64,000 bases of DNA from Marasmius tenuissimus (GCA_029532415.1 JAQOTA010000035.1:62001-126000); one strand, 5' to 3'. Shown: positions 22,095-33,141, counted from the stretch's first letter. The notes: a model not told the origin generated them from the letters alone. Numbers and translations are program-made.

Positions 22095-23321
22095 TTAGAT
22101 GTAGCCAGAGTGGTTGAGCCATCCCCTTGTCGCAGAATTAGGTACACAATCCAGAGCATAGTACAAGAACATCATGGCATCCACATTCTCTCCATTTTCG
22201 ATGATCTCCCGAAATTGTTCCCCGCATCTCCGGATCCAATGCTTCATCCATGAGAAAAACTCCTCAATTGGGTTGAGATCTGGTGAATATGGTGGTAGAT
22301 AAATCAGCTTCACACCACTGTACACTCATGAGCAATCGTTAGATCAATCAAAGAGATGGTGACTCACCGTTCCTCGCACACTTCTTCAACGCCCTCAACA
22401 TGGTGGATTTGACAATTATCAACAACAAGCACACTCTGCAGCGCCGGGTAGGGGTTCATATGTGGCATCAATGCTTGTAGCCAGAGGATGAATTCGTTGC
22501 CATTGTAACCACCCAACTTTACATGATTGTGGATGATACCATCCATAGTCAGTGCTGGTAGCACAGAGTATCTATCAGGGATCACGAAAAGTTGGTTGTG
22601 GTGAGAGCTTTTAGGGAATGTCACACACCTTTTGCCACGAACAAAGCAGCAACGTCTTCGTGCTTGATGTCCAACAGGAGCCCATCCATTTTTGCGGTAT
22701 GTAGTCAGGACATTGACGGCAGATTCATCTGCAAAAACCAGATAGTCTGGGGGCTCTCGTCCAACCAATAGAGAGTATGCGTCCCGCAACTGCTGACTTC
22801 GTTCCGCTGCCGCCTTTGAGAGCTCAAAAAATCGCTATTCAGCTAAAGAGAAATATGAACTGTTGTACAACTTGCCGCTTTCACAGATAAACCAAAACGT
22901 CGCAGGGTTCTCCAAATTGTTGACAGGTGGACCTCAATGCCGTGCACAGAAGCGAGTTGCTCTTGCAATTCATCAAGGTATATGTCGGGAGAACGCTCGG
23001 CCAGTGCTAGCAAGAACTGGTGTAAAGCTTGGGTCAGAACACCGGGGTTGGTAGCTTTTTTGGTGAATTTTTCATGTAGTACGCCCTACACTCGTCGCCA
23101 ACAAGCCATGGTCTCCTTCCTTTCCCTTTCCGCTCCTTACAAACTTCTCCAGTCTTGTGCCATGTCTGCAGTACTCGTTGAACAACCCTGACTGGCATGT
23201 CAAGGTTGATTGCGATTGCTGTTGTCTTCAAATTGAGTATAAATTTCTGGTAAATGACCCGCCGCTTGAGATCTGAAGAATAGCACTGGCGTTGGCGCTC
23301 AAGGGGAGGTTTTCTGGGCAT
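22095..23321 (-). CDS. Tc1/IS630-type DDE transposase
   Basis: The minus-strand product starts at 23321 (Met-Pro-Arg-Lys-Pro-Pro). It has an N-terminal helix-turn-helix (AIAINLDMPVRVVQRVLQTW), a basic GKGRRP linker and a second winged-helix piece (LYLDEL-like DIYLDELQEQL ... STIWRTLRRFGL, near 22990-22890). The DDE core follows: first Asp in VFADESAVN (near 22720), second Asp in LVVDNCQIHHV (near 22415), and the last acidic residue in YLPPYSPDLNPIEEFF (near 22270). The second-to-third spacing is about 35 residues, normal for this superfamily. A frame change near 23035 and another around 22820 need splicing or are lesions. The final intron, about 22369-22326, is a good GT-AG. All three catalytic acids are present, but activity is uncertain because of the two frame changes. 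Confidence 0.8.
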
Positions 23322-23429
23322 TATGAGTCGTCTGTCGGTGGTGGTTGAGGAGGAAAAGGTTGCGGCTGTGTTGAGATGATCATCAGTAATTTTCGCGCTG
23401 CCGCAATGACTGCTCTCGCCAAAATTATA

Positions 23430-23589
23430 TATGCCATTCCCTAGCTACTAGTCACTGCTACTTGAACCTACATAAAGTAAGTTAATCTACTCAGAATTGA
23501 CCGAGAAAATCTGTTGCAACTGCCAGGCGGGTATTTTCGAGGTCCTGTGAAAAAAAATATCCGTGCGCCCTAAGTTCTGCAAATAGCTG
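23430..23589 (-). repeat. Right terminal inverted repeat of the Tc1-like element
   Basis: Reverse-complement partner of 19297-19461, ending at a TA at 23590-23591. Confidence 0.8.
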
Positions 23590-23591
23590 TA

Positions 23592-24060
23592 ACTTCGCAT
23601 CCTAACCCACTTTTTCTTCTGTCCTGAATATTTCATCAGAGGTCTTGTAGTGATCCTACGGGATCCGCAACCCGCTGGACGGCTTGAATTTAACATCAAT
23701 AATCATTCACGTCCTCGTAGCTTGGTACAAACACAACACTTTGATTTCCAGACTAATGTACGAGCTTGGAAGCTCGGATACAAGGCCACGCTATTCCGAG
23801 TTCGAGTGTGATAACTTGTTCCAAATTGAACTTGAAGTCTCAATTCTCGCTGAAACCAAGGTGTTCTTTCGAGGTTTGCTCCCGGTGGGCCGTGTACGTT
23901 CATGTTTCCTTTCTCTCATCCTTTCGTTGGGCTGAATACACTGCCTCAAGACCTCTTTTTTCATTCGGTTGTGATCTTCGTTATCTCTAACTGCGTCGAT
24001 AATCATTCACGTTCATTCCCTGGTTGGCCCTCCAAATGGGACCCTACTCAATTGTCGAAC
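23592..24060. other. Spacer between two transposons, no gene recognised
   Basis: About 470 bases separate the Tc1-like element from the retrotransposon's target duplication. Several 60-85 codon frames overlap on both strands without a recognisable product. Confidence 0.4.
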
Positions 24061-24065
24061 GCTTC

Positions 24066-24472
24066 TGTGATGGATACACGGATACGGTGAGTCTTGGTAC
24101 CATCTTCTATGGTTCCGAGCTCAATGTATCATTCTGACTCCAGCTTGACTCTACCTCATGACTGTGAATGACTGTAAATGACTCGTTACTCTGACTCGAA
24201 AACTACCTAGTAAAAACATATAAATACCTCCAAGTTATTGTAGAAAGATCATCGGAATTTTATCTCTTTTACTTAACTTCAAGTGAAGTGTAAGTGTCAG
24301 ATTGCTCAAGGTTGACTGCGGATATGCTCACCTTGGTCAATCTACCCTCTGGACAAGTGACTGCGGCTTCGCTCGCTGTTCCTTAGGTAAAGACTTGAGA
24401 TTCTACTTACTTGTACTAAGAATACACCTTTTGTGATTTTCAACTCAGTGAAGAGAGCGCCAGTCTTTCACA
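24066..24472 (+). repeat. 5' LTR
   Basis: It carries a TATA-like CATATAAATA near 24216-24225, placed as expected for the U3/R boundary. It differs from the 3' LTR at nine positions, all transitions. Confidence 0.95.
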
Positions 24473-24473
24473 T

Positions 24474-24491
24474 TGGTGGACACACTGGGAA
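24474..24491 (+). promoter_or_regulatory. Candidate primer-binding site
   Basis: TGGTGGACACACTGGGAA starts one base after the 5' LTR. TGG is complementary to a tRNA CCA end, so this is the expected minus-strand primer site. I could not assign the tRNA. Confidence 0.55.
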
Positions 24492-24634
24492 ATCACTAGT
24501 ACAAGGTATATTCTCTGCGAGCGTCAACCCAAGCGCCGACTACGGGTTTCGGAACCGATATTGTTACAACGCGTAATCAGTGCACAGCCTCAGCTTATCT
24601 TGACTCTCATCATTATCACTTGCCATTAACAACA

Positions 24635-26545
24635 ATGGCCTCGACAAGCGCAATGACTACGCCACAAGTGCAAGCAGAACTTCATGCCACAGATATCATT
24701 GTTCACTATACTCCTGACCCGGACACCATAACACCCATTTCAGCAAATGTACCAACTTTTCAAGCTTTCTACAAGTACGGCGGCAATGCTGCCCTTCGAG
24801 AACAACGCCTCAATGCATATCAGTGGGTTTCCAACCTTATCGATGGCAACCCTGATTATTCGAAGCTCAGACTTGCACAGAGGCACGTCCTGAACTCCTT
24901 CAAGGTTCAATCACAGTTGTTATCCGAAGTCTTAACCAACATTTTGCTTGGTAAAAAGACAGTGGTATACGGTGAAAAGGATAAGAAGACCAAGGAACCT
25001 ATGTCAGTATATTCACTTGACCCCGCTATTTTTGAACAGCTTTCATTTTCTCTCTTCAAGGCACGACATCAGGCAAAGAATGCACAAACTATTAAAGGGA
25101 GGAAGCTTCCAGAGGTACCTGCTTGGCCGGATATTGGAGGAACAATAGGAGAAGATTTCCTTGACGAGAACGATATTGAGCTGTTAGGCATTGTATACCG
25201 AGGTCAGATTGAAGCCTTTCTAGCTGAACTCACCGAAGTTTATGACCCCAAGACAGGCTTTCCCGTTAGCTTCCATGCCCTTGACCAGGAATACGAGATC
25301 TGGGCATCTACTACCAACCCTCCACGGCATTGAAAATCAGAAACTAAACCGTCAGATTCCATTAGCACTGACTTGAAGATACAATGTCTTCGGAAGAGTT
25401 CTGAGAACCATGACTCGAGAGGTAAGAACTCGAGAGGTAAGAACTCGAGAGGTAAGAACTTGAAAGTACCAGCTCGACAACCGACATCATACTCTCACAT
25501 CCATCAGAATCGCTGCTTGCGTGGACTACTGGACAGCAAAGGAGAGTCAGAAGATGAGGAAGGTAGTGTCACCAAGAAGGGATACAACAGAGGGGATCCG
25601 AACCCAAGTGATGATGGTTTTAGCAGTGGGTCGGATGACGACAGAGGCTCTCATAGGAATAGGGGCTCCCGGCAGGACAATGGTTCCGACTTTTCCAGAC
25701 AGAATTCGCATGCCACTAATAGCACTGCGAATGAATTTCAATTCGACCTCCAACTAAAGCAGGAAGTTGTACCATCCTGGGATGGTGATACCGATGTGAT
25801 AGTCCGTTGGATTAACAAGGTCAATGATCTTGCTAGATACGGAGAGAAAGTGAGGAAACAATTAGGGAGTATAGTGCTGCGACGTTTGCAAGGCACTGCA
25901 GAGACTTGGTATTACTCTCTTCTGCGAGATACCCATGCAGAATTGGAGAGAGACTGGAAGTATCTCCAACGCAAGATTATTGGATACTACATGAATCGTA
26001 AGTGGCTGGAGAATATCAGGAGGAAAGCGCATACTGCTCACTACCAGGAAACAGGACAAACTCGTGAGACACCAAGCAAATACTTCATTCGGAAGGTTGA
26101 CCTTCTGAATACAGGATTTGATTATGAAGATTCTGAGCTTATTCTTGAAGTAATGGAAGGAGCTCCAGCATCATGGTCAACTATATTGACAACTCAGACA
26201 TACGACACAGCGGAAGAACTACAGGATGCTATTTGCTACCATGAAGCAATCCTTATGTGACTTGACTCCTACGAATCACGGGTTCCTAATCAATGAAATG
26301 ACTACGATTGTACATTCAAACCAGCCATCAAACCATGAACATACCTGATCGGTCAGCGCAGCAATTTTCCACCACCTCAGTTCCCGAAGGACGATTCAAA
26401 CGTGTCCAAGAAGGTGACCCCTAAAGATAAAGGGGCTCGACCCTGTCGACACTGCGGGAGTGAGTTGCATTGGGACAGAGAGTGTAAATATTCGAGAAAA
26501 ACAGCTAGGGTACATCTCTGTGATGCATCTGTTGACGATCTTTAA
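24635..26545 (+). pseudogene. gag: gag (capsid region and CCHC zinc knuckle) with in-frame stops
   Basis: A single frame (frame 2) begins at the ATG at 24635 and can be followed to 26545. It is interrupted by TGA at 25331, 26258, 26294 and 26336 and TAA at 26543. The first block is a helical N-terminal domain of 232 residues. The next has three RGKNS repeats (25420-25460), an acidic/Ser linker and a retrotransposon gag capsid domain (VVPSWDGDTDVIVRWINKV through EELQDAICYHEA). A CX2CX4HX4C knuckle ([14 protein letters not shown], 26439-26480) binds RNA in this family. Gag packages the element RNA. The reading frame being kept across all five stops shows that these are point mutations and not introns or frameshifts. 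Confidence 0.88.
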
Positions 26546-28021
26546 GCTGAGGATGAATATGAAGATCTGTATGAGCAGCTCAGTGACAATGAACAGTCGG
26601 ATTTTGAACCAGCCCTCCAGACAACTAATGATGTCTCAGGGGGCGAGACTACATCAACATGCACCTACCGCACTACATCGGTTTTGAATCGAAGGACACG
26701 ATGGCAGATCAAACGGGAGACTTCTCGACAAAGAAGCTATCGTGCAAAGCAGGAAACCGTTCTTGGAGGGACAGTTTTCGAACTCTTGAAAAGGATGAAC
26801 CAGCCACCAGGATGCTCATTCCTAGGCGCGAAGGCAACAGAAACCACAGCTACCATCAATAACCTGGAAGAACCCATTCCAGTTTTCATAGATTCAGGAT
26901 CTGACATCACTTTGATTGCTCAAAGTGCTCTCGATGCTCTACAATCGAAACCAAGAGTTAAAACAGGACAACGAATCAAACTTATTCAAGTAACCGGTTC
27001 GTCTTCAATCTCTGGCTTTGGCACCCTCGACTTACATTTCCATACTCATCAGGGACCCGTCAAACTCAACGTCGACGCGTATGTGGTGAACGGTATGAGC
27101 ATGCCATTTATTCTTGGAAATGATTTTCAAGATCAGGACGATCTTTCGGTAATACGGCGCAAAGGACGGAGTTTCTTGAAGTTCAGAGAATCAAACAGAG
27201 AGCTCGAGGTACAAAACTCAGTCTCTTCCAACTTTAAGGACGAGACGGGGCACGCATTCAAAATTTTAGTAAACTCAGAATGTATCCGAAGCCTACCACG
27301 ACACTTTCAACACCGCAAAAAACAGAAGCAACTCCGGAAACAGCGTATTTGTCTTAATAAGGGTGAAGTTTATGCAATTGGACGGACCATCCTACCTCCT
27401 GAATCATGCAAGAGAGTACAGGTTGAAGCACATTTCCCAAAGGGAAGCGACCACCTCTATGTAGAACGATGCATTCGAATCAGGCAAACAGAAGATCACG
27501 TACATGAATCACCGGACAGTCTAATTGTACGTTCGGACCCTTCCCTTCTTGTCTCCAACCTCTCTAAGTTTCCAATTGTTATTGCAGGAGGAGAACCACT
27601 AGGGAAATGTCACAACCCATTGAGCTGGTTAGACAAAGCATACCGGATGCAACCTGAAGATGTCCAGCGTGCACGGATGTACGCAACACTTGTCCGACAG
27701 CTATTAACTGTGAACGAAGGAATACAAACTAGTACTGCTCACAGTGTCCACAGTGAAACCGTTGTTTTGTCAAAAGCTCATGTAAACAATTCAGGACCAA
27801 ATGATCCTATGGCCCAAGAGCCGGTTGAGGGAGGACCAAAAACGGCTGAAGGAAATGTGAAGGAGGTACTGTTACATCGATTGTTACAAGAAGTCCATAT
27901 ATCTGATGGAATTAGTTCAGAGCAACAGAGTGCCCTCGAGAAGTTATTGTCTCAAACAGTGATGCTTTCGGTCTTGACGGGCGCCTTGGAAACCATCCAG
28001 GAAAAATTGAGATACCAATGA
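26546..28021 (+). pseudogene. pol: pol: aspartic protease domain and linker
   Basis: The frame continues from gag without shift. The retropepsin active-site triad is FIDSGSDITLI (about 26885-26920), followed by a flap and a second strand ending PFILGNDF (about 27103-27126), as in Ty3/Gypsy proteases that mature Gag-Pol. A basic stretch KKQKQLRKQ (about 27315-27345) and a Ser/Glu-rich linker lead to RT. Near 27960 the frame is broken. The RT-specific sequence FGLDGRLGNHPGKIEIP lies in frame 1 across about 27969-28020, so the stop at 28019-28021 is a consequence of an indel upstream. Confidence 0.85.
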
Positions 28022-29565
28022 AGCCGAATGCTCAACCGGTGTCCCTTCCACCGTTTCCAACCTCACCAGCGAACAGGGAAGTGATGGATAAGCAAATCGA
28101 CTCCTGGCTTCAACTCGGTGTCATCGAGCCATCAAAGAGCCCCTGGGGGGCCCCGGTGTTCATTGCATATCGCAATAATAAGCCTCGAATGGTAATCGAC
28201 TTGAGGAAAATGAATGAACAAGCAATAGCAGACGAGTTTCCTCTGCCACGGCAGGAAGATATCATGCAAGCTCTAGTGGGATCGCAATGGTTAACATCGC
28301 TCGACGCACTGGCTGGTTTCACTCAACTAACAATGTCAGATGACGCGGTGGAGAAACTTGCGTTCCGATGTCACCGAGGTCTATTTCACTTCAGGCGAAT
28401 GCCATTCGGGTATCGAAATGGGCCAAGCATTTTCCAGCGAATCATGCAGGGTGTATTGGCGCCATACCTATGGATATTCACATTGGTCTATATTGATGAC
28501 ATAGTTGTCTTCTCGCGCACTTTTGAGAAACATCTGCAACATTTAGATCAAGTATTCAAAGCTATTTCAGGCGCAAAAATCACGCTTTCGTCTGGAAAAT
28601 GTCATTTTGCATATCAGTCCTTACTCTTGCTCGGACAGAAAGTCTCTCGACTCGGTATGTTGACTTACAAGGAGAAAGTTGACGCCATAGTTCAATTGGA
28701 CGAACCACGGAATGTGCATGAGCTGCAAACCTCTTTAGGCATGATGGTATATTTTTCGTCATATGTCCCATTTTACGCATGGCTTGCTCAGCCCCTTTTT
28801 CAATTGCTGAAGAAGGGCACAACTTGGAAATGGGGAACGGTACATCAAGAAGCATTCGAGCTGTGCAAACAGGTTCTTGTCAATGCCCCAGTCAGAGGAT
28901 ACGCCCAACAGGGAAAACCATACCGTCTATATACCGATGCGTGTGATTATGGCCTGGCCGGAATATTACAGCAAGTCCAACCAGTTCGGATTGGCGATCT
29001 CAAGGGGACAAAGGTTTATGACCGGTTAGCAACAGCACACAAGAACGGCGACCCTGTTCCAACCTTGGTCACTCGGATATCAAGAGAGGTTGATGATATT
29101 CCAGAGCCGGGTGTGTGGAATGCAAACCTGGATGACAGTATCGTCTATATTGAACGCGTCATTGGTTACTGGTCCAGGCTACTCAAGTCTCCAGAGCGGA
29201 ATTACTCAGCCACTGAACGAGAGGCACTCGCTCTAAAGGAGGCACTCATCAAGTTTCAGCCATTTATTGAAGGCGAACAAATCCTTGCTATCACTGATCA
29301 TGCAGCCTTAACATGGAGCACTACATTTCAGAATGTCAACCGGCGACTACTTACATGGGGAACGGTCTTTGCGGCATACCCTGGGCTAAAGATAGTATGC
29401 TATGCCGGGAAGGTCCATTCAAATGTAGACCCCATTTCTCGTTTACGGCATCGAATCCCGCCTCAAACAAGCCCAAACGTTACTGAAATCAAGGCCATTC
29501 CAACACTAGCCTCCTCTGGCCTGGTAAAGGATCCAATCACTCCATTCTATGAAGAGCTCGGTTGA
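28018..29565 (+). pseudogene. pol: pol: reverse transcriptase and RNase H
   Basis: RT motifs in order are: WGAPVFIAYRNNKPRMVIDLRK-type fingers, SLDALAGFTQL (first catalytic Asp), FRRMPFGYRNGPSIFQ and LVYIDDIVVFSR (catalytic YIDD, near 28490). Next come LGQKVS and the connection region. RNase H follows with LYTDACDYGLAG (Asp), YSATEREALALKEAL (Glu), ITDHAALTW (Asp) and NVDPISR (Asp). All catalytic acids are present. The domain copies element RNA to DNA and removes the RNA strand. It ends at TGA 29563-29565, after which integrase continues in the same frame, so this is a single nonsense change. The coding region really begins before 28018, near 27970. Confidence 0.93.
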
Positions 29566-31137
29566 CATTTTGAGGAGAGACTACTGACTGTGGCCTCTCA
29601 ATTCTGTGAAGCCCTAGAAGGAGAGGACCTGATGGAGAGTGAGATCCATGGTACTCACATGCCCTTGGACTATGATCAGAATTATTCGACTTTGCGATCA
29701 TACTCCTTACTCATGGGAATCCCGGATGGAGAATTGAAGGAATGGCGGGAAGGATATGAGAATGATATAGATTTCGGGCCAGTAGTCAAAGAACTTCGTA
29801 GTCGGGACGACACCACAAAACCAAGATATCCAAGCTACTTCCTGGGAGACAATGGCCTGCTATATTTCGAAGACTGGCACGGGAACAATCGATTGTGTGT
29901 CCCGATGCACTTGCGGGTATCTACTATGGGTGAAGTACATGACACCCTAACAGAGTCTGCACATGGAGGTTACCATAGATGCTACAATCATTTAGTGGCA
30001 ATCTACTATTGGCCGCGCATGGGTAAGGATCTGAAGGTCTTTGTTGCATCATGTGACATTTGTCAAAAGACTAAACCTCGCCGACATGCACCATATGGAA
30101 TGCTTCAACCGATTCCCATCCTGGAACAGCCGTTTGAGGTTGTCACTATGGACTTCATACCCGAACTCCCCAGGACCAACGGGGAACATGATAATATCTT
30201 GGTTATTGTTGATAAACTAACCAAATTCATGATAGCCATACCGTGTTCGACGACTATCTCTGAAGTTGAAACAGCACGGCTGTTTTTTACTCATGTCATA
30301 TCCAAATATGGAATCCCACGTCAGGTTATCACAGATCGGGATACCCGATGGCGGAATGACTTTTGGCAGGAAGTATGTCGCCTCATGGGAATAAAAAGGT
30401 CACTAACAACAGCCTATCATCCACAAGCGGATGGTCAGACCGAGATCATGAATCAAACAATGGAGATTGCGCTGCGAGCCTTTGTAGGACCTTTACGGGA
30501 TGACTGGGCAAACTACTTGAAGGGTTTTGCCTTGTCATACAACACCACTCCACATGTTTCGTCGCATTTTTCACCGGCATACTTACTCTACAGTTATCAC
30601 CCTATCACTGGGTCCAGTTTTCTGGCCCCATCAGATTCTATTCCACGACCAAAAACTCAGGGGGGAGAGGTTGGAGAAAATGAATTTATCAGACATGAGG
30701 AGGCTCAAAGGATGGTGGAACAATTTCAGTCGGAACGTACCCGCGCCAAGGACGCACTACATTTGGCTCAGGAACATCAAAGGCAGGCATACAACAACGG
30801 ACGGCTTGATATTGAGTTTGAAGAAGGAGAGTTAGTTGTATTCAACCCACACTTGCTCAGGCTACTCCGAGAAGAGAAAGGGAGAGGGAAAAAACTCCTA
30901 CTCAAATATGAGGGACCCTTCGAGATTATCCGCAAACTGTCTCCGGTCACGTACCAACTCCGACTACCCGAGTCCTATGGCATACATCCGATCCTGAATA
31001 TTGCCTATTTGGAGAAATATAATCAATCTCCATCCGAATTCAGCGACAGGTCAACAAAGAGATTGAGTAGGAAGGATTTCAACGAACTTCCAGAGGAGGA
31101 AGTAGAAGCTATAGTGCAGGAAAGTGGTTCAAAGTAG
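29566..31137 (+). pseudogene. pol: pol: integrase
   Basis: In frame with RT. The HHCC zinc finger spans HDTLTESAHGGYH ... CDICQ (about 29940-30066). The DDE core has Asp in TMDFIPEL (about 30148), Asp in VITDRDTRW (about 30328) and Glu in YHPQADGQTE (about 30443). The C-terminal GPF/Y-like module reads LLKYEGPFEIIRKLSPVTYQLRLP and HPILNIAYLEKY (about 30897-31020), as in chromoviruses. The first ATG in the fragment is at 29632, but the protein is expected to be cleaved from Pol and not to start there. It stops at 31135-31137 only because a frameshift near 31115 precedes the chromodomain. Confidence 0.93.
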
Positions 31138-31280
31138 GAAAACGGAGAGTCCAGAAGTTCAAGATACGATACAAGGGTTTTCCTCCAAACCATGATCAAT
31201 GGAAAACGAAGCGCGGACTTCGGAACGCACCCGAAATCCTGGAAGAATGGTTCAAACAGAAAGAGAGTTCCAAGCATTGA
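31112..31280 (+). pseudogene. Chromodomain at the integrase C-terminus, frameshifted
   Basis: In the frame one base off integrase, the sequence reads FKVGKRRVQKFKIRYKGFP, then HDQWKTKRGLRNAPEILEEWFKQ. The aromatic and hydrophobic pattern (YxxKW-like YKGF...W...LxNAPEILEEF) is that of retrotransposon chromodomains, which steer integration toward chromatin marks. The first beta-strand lies in the integrase frame (EVEAIVQE), so a single indel splits the domain. Confidence 0.75.
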
Positions 31281-31628
31281 AGACTCAGATGGTCTTCGGG
31301 GAGTGTCATCATTCCAAATCTTGTCTCATATGCAAACAGTTTAACATGTTTACTACCCTATTCAAATCAAAGGTCTCAGGCGGAGTCGTACGACCATTAA
31401 TCCAAATTACCATTCAAATATGGTTGATACCCCGCTTGAAAATACGGCCAATGCGCCACATCAAATGGTCGACGTGCCTTAACCCGCGTATAGCGTCAAC
31501 ATACTCCAAATTTTATTTATTGCCAAACAGACACGTTCCACAGAATCTGCATCATGTTCGTTAAGACCTACTCCTCCAGACACTTGGAAAGTCAAAGGAT
31601 TCGACCAGTCCTTGCTGCAGAAAAAAAC

Positions 31629-31635
31629 TATAAAA
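31629..31635 (+). promoter_or_regulatory. TATA box before the 3' accessory ORF
   Basis: TATAAAA sits 77 bases upstream of the ATG at 31712, followed by a CA/CT-rich leader with repeated ACTCACAC/ACTCA words. This layout suggests a separate internal promoter for the accessory ORF. Confidence 0.5.
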
Positions 31636-31711
31636 TGAGACCAATACTTCATACTCACACTCATCAAACAACTTGTTCTCGTATCCACACTTCACTCAAC
31701 TGATACTCACT

Positions 31712-32703
31712 ATGGCTTGCGAATCTTGCGAATCCCACAACTCTCACGCCTACTCCCCTTGTGCCAAGCTATCGGATTCAATGGCACTCATCCGCATCGA
31801 CAATTCCAATCCATGCACCACTCTTGCCGAAGCATTCCCACATGCTGGGATGAAGAGTTTCATTCATGCCGGCGTCAGCACTCAGTTCCTACCCAACTCA
31901 TTCCCTCGTGGCATTGCCGAAGCCTACGACGATCCGGTCACCCAAATAACACTGTTTCGAGGCACTCAAACTTTGATGGACTACTTGTTTGACAAATTCC
32001 GTTTCGCTTCCCGACTAGTGGTATCCGCCAGTAATGCAGAGTTGGAACGTGGAGAGATACCAGAAGGGATCCCTAAGGATATCCTAAACACAGAGCTGAG
32101 CATGCCAATCGACATAGGTTTGCCATTCATTGTTCGACGACACACATTTAACTAATAGGTTATGTTAGCTCTTCTTGGGTACCCCCATGTCATTCTTGCT
32201 GACCCGAGTACGCCAAACTTTTTTGAATAGTTGGATTCGATACCCCTGCCGGGGTCTTTCACTTCTGTCAAAATCTCGAGAAATTATTTTCGAAAGTCAC
32301 TCAATGGATCCACGGGCGCGTGAGGCTCAGCATCGCCAAGGGTCTGGGTTCTCAAGTCAACTGGGGAAGTTTCCTCGACATCACCCATCGCGACTTTCTG
32401 GATATGGTTGCTCCCGGAATGGCTGATATCACCTGGCCAGCACCCAAGCGAGATGTAGCCATGAGGAATCCAGAGGATGATGACAGTGCCATGGACGAAG
32501 TGGACGACACACTTGCCCTCATCTTTCATTCGCTGGAATGCAACGCCATCCATGCAGGCCTACTCCTTCCTTATGATCCCACGTCCCCCGACTTTGACAT
32601 CAATTACTACACACCTTTAGCCTACATCACTAACCGTGACAAAGATGTTTACGGACTCCTGGATTATTTAGTGATGGACATCAAAGGAGCCTTTGCGATT
32701 TGA
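31712..32703 (+). pseudogene. Accessory ORF between integrase and 3' LTR, unknown function
   Basis: The ORF starts Met-Ala-Cys-Glu-Ser-Cys-Glu and is open for 147 residues to 32155. It has an early CESCESH motif, a middle with FLPNSFPRGIAEAYDDP and a C-terminal MPIDIGLPFIVRR. After TAA/TAG and a frame change, a second open piece follows (about 32320-32703), acidic in the middle (NPEDDDSAMDEVDD), ending LVMDIKGAFAI. Together they could have encoded a protein of about 330 residues. There is no signal peptide or membrane segment, so it is not an obvious envelope. I recognise no family. The position matches where other retroelements carry env-like or accessory genes. Confidence 0.5.
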
Positions 32704-32718
32704 AGATGGCACCCAGAC

Positions 32719-32729
32719 TGGGGGGGTAG
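32719..32729 (+). promoter_or_regulatory. Polypurine tract
   Basis: TGGGGGGGTAG lies immediately before the 3' LTR. A G-rich purine run in this position is the expected plus-strand priming site. Confidence 0.7.
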
Positions 32730-33136
32730 TGTGATGGATACACGGATACAGTGAGTCTCGGTACCATCTTCTATGGTTCCGAGTTCAATGTATCATTCTG
32801 ACTCTAGCTTGACTCTACCTCATGACTGTGAATGACTGTGAATGACTCGTTACTCTGACTCGAAAACTACCTAGTAAAAACATATAAATACCTCCAAGTT
32901 ATTGTAGAAAGATCATCGGAATTTTATCTCTTTTACTTAACTTCAAGTGAAGTGTAAGTGTCAGATTGCTCAAGGTTGACTGCGGATATGCTCACCTTGG
33001 TCAATCTACCCTCTGGACAAGTGACTGCGGCTTCACTTGCTGTTCCTTAGGTAAAGACTTGAGATTCTACTTACTTGTACTAAGAATACACCTTTTGTGA
33101 TTTTCAACTCAGTGAAGAAAGCACCAGTCTTTCACA
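32730..33136 (+). repeat. 3' LTR
   Basis: Same length as the 5' LTR, followed by the GCTTC target duplication at 33137-33141. Confidence 0.95.
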
Positions 33137-33141
33137 GCTTC

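Larger units (their letters stand above)
19297..23589. mobile_element. 4.3 kb Tc1/IS630-like transposon with passenger gene
   Basis: The ends are inverted copies. The left begins CAGCTATTTGCAGAACTTAG at 19297, and the right ends with its reverse complement at 23589. Each is directly flanked by TA (19295-19296 and 23590-23591), the Tc1/mariner-type target duplication. Similarity between the arms extends about 90 bases almost unbroken, then reappears in a GTAGCTAGGGAATGG word about 160 bases in. Inside are a Tc1/IS630 transposase on the minus strand (22095-23321) and a split passenger gene on the plus strand (19510-22091). Their stop codons lie 3 bases apart, tail to tail. Typical Tc1 elements are about 1.3-2 kb, so most of this element is passenger DNA. 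Confidence 0.85.
24066..33136 (+). mobile_element. Complete 9.07 kb Ty3/Gypsy chromovirus-type LTR retrotransposon
   Basis: Two 407 bp LTRs (24066-24472 and 32730-33136) begin TGTGATGG and end TTTCACA. They are flanked by the 5 bp duplication GCTTC (24061-24065 and 33137-33141). Internal order is gag with a zinc knuckle, aspartic protease, reverse transcriptase, RNase H, integrase, chromodomain, and then an extra ORF before the 3' LTR. RT precedes integrase, which defines Ty3/Gypsy, and the chromodomain places it with the chromoviruses. Gag and protease share frame 2, RT through integrase is frame 1, and the chromodomain lies in a third frame. Six in-frame stops (five TGA, one TAA) plus at least two frameshifts make it non-autonomous now. 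LTR divergence is 9 of 407 by eye. Confidence 0.95.

Noticed and set aside
28018..28021. ATGA overlap between the protease frame and the RT frame, suggesting coupled translation
   Set aside because: Frame-1 sequence before 28018 already reads as conserved RT-leader (DGRLGNHPGKIEIP), so the stop arises from an upstream indel near 27960 and the ATG is not a true start.
31712..32155. 3' ORF of the retrotransposon as an envelope gene
   Set aside because: No signal peptide, transmembrane segment or cleavage-site pattern; only its position is env-like.
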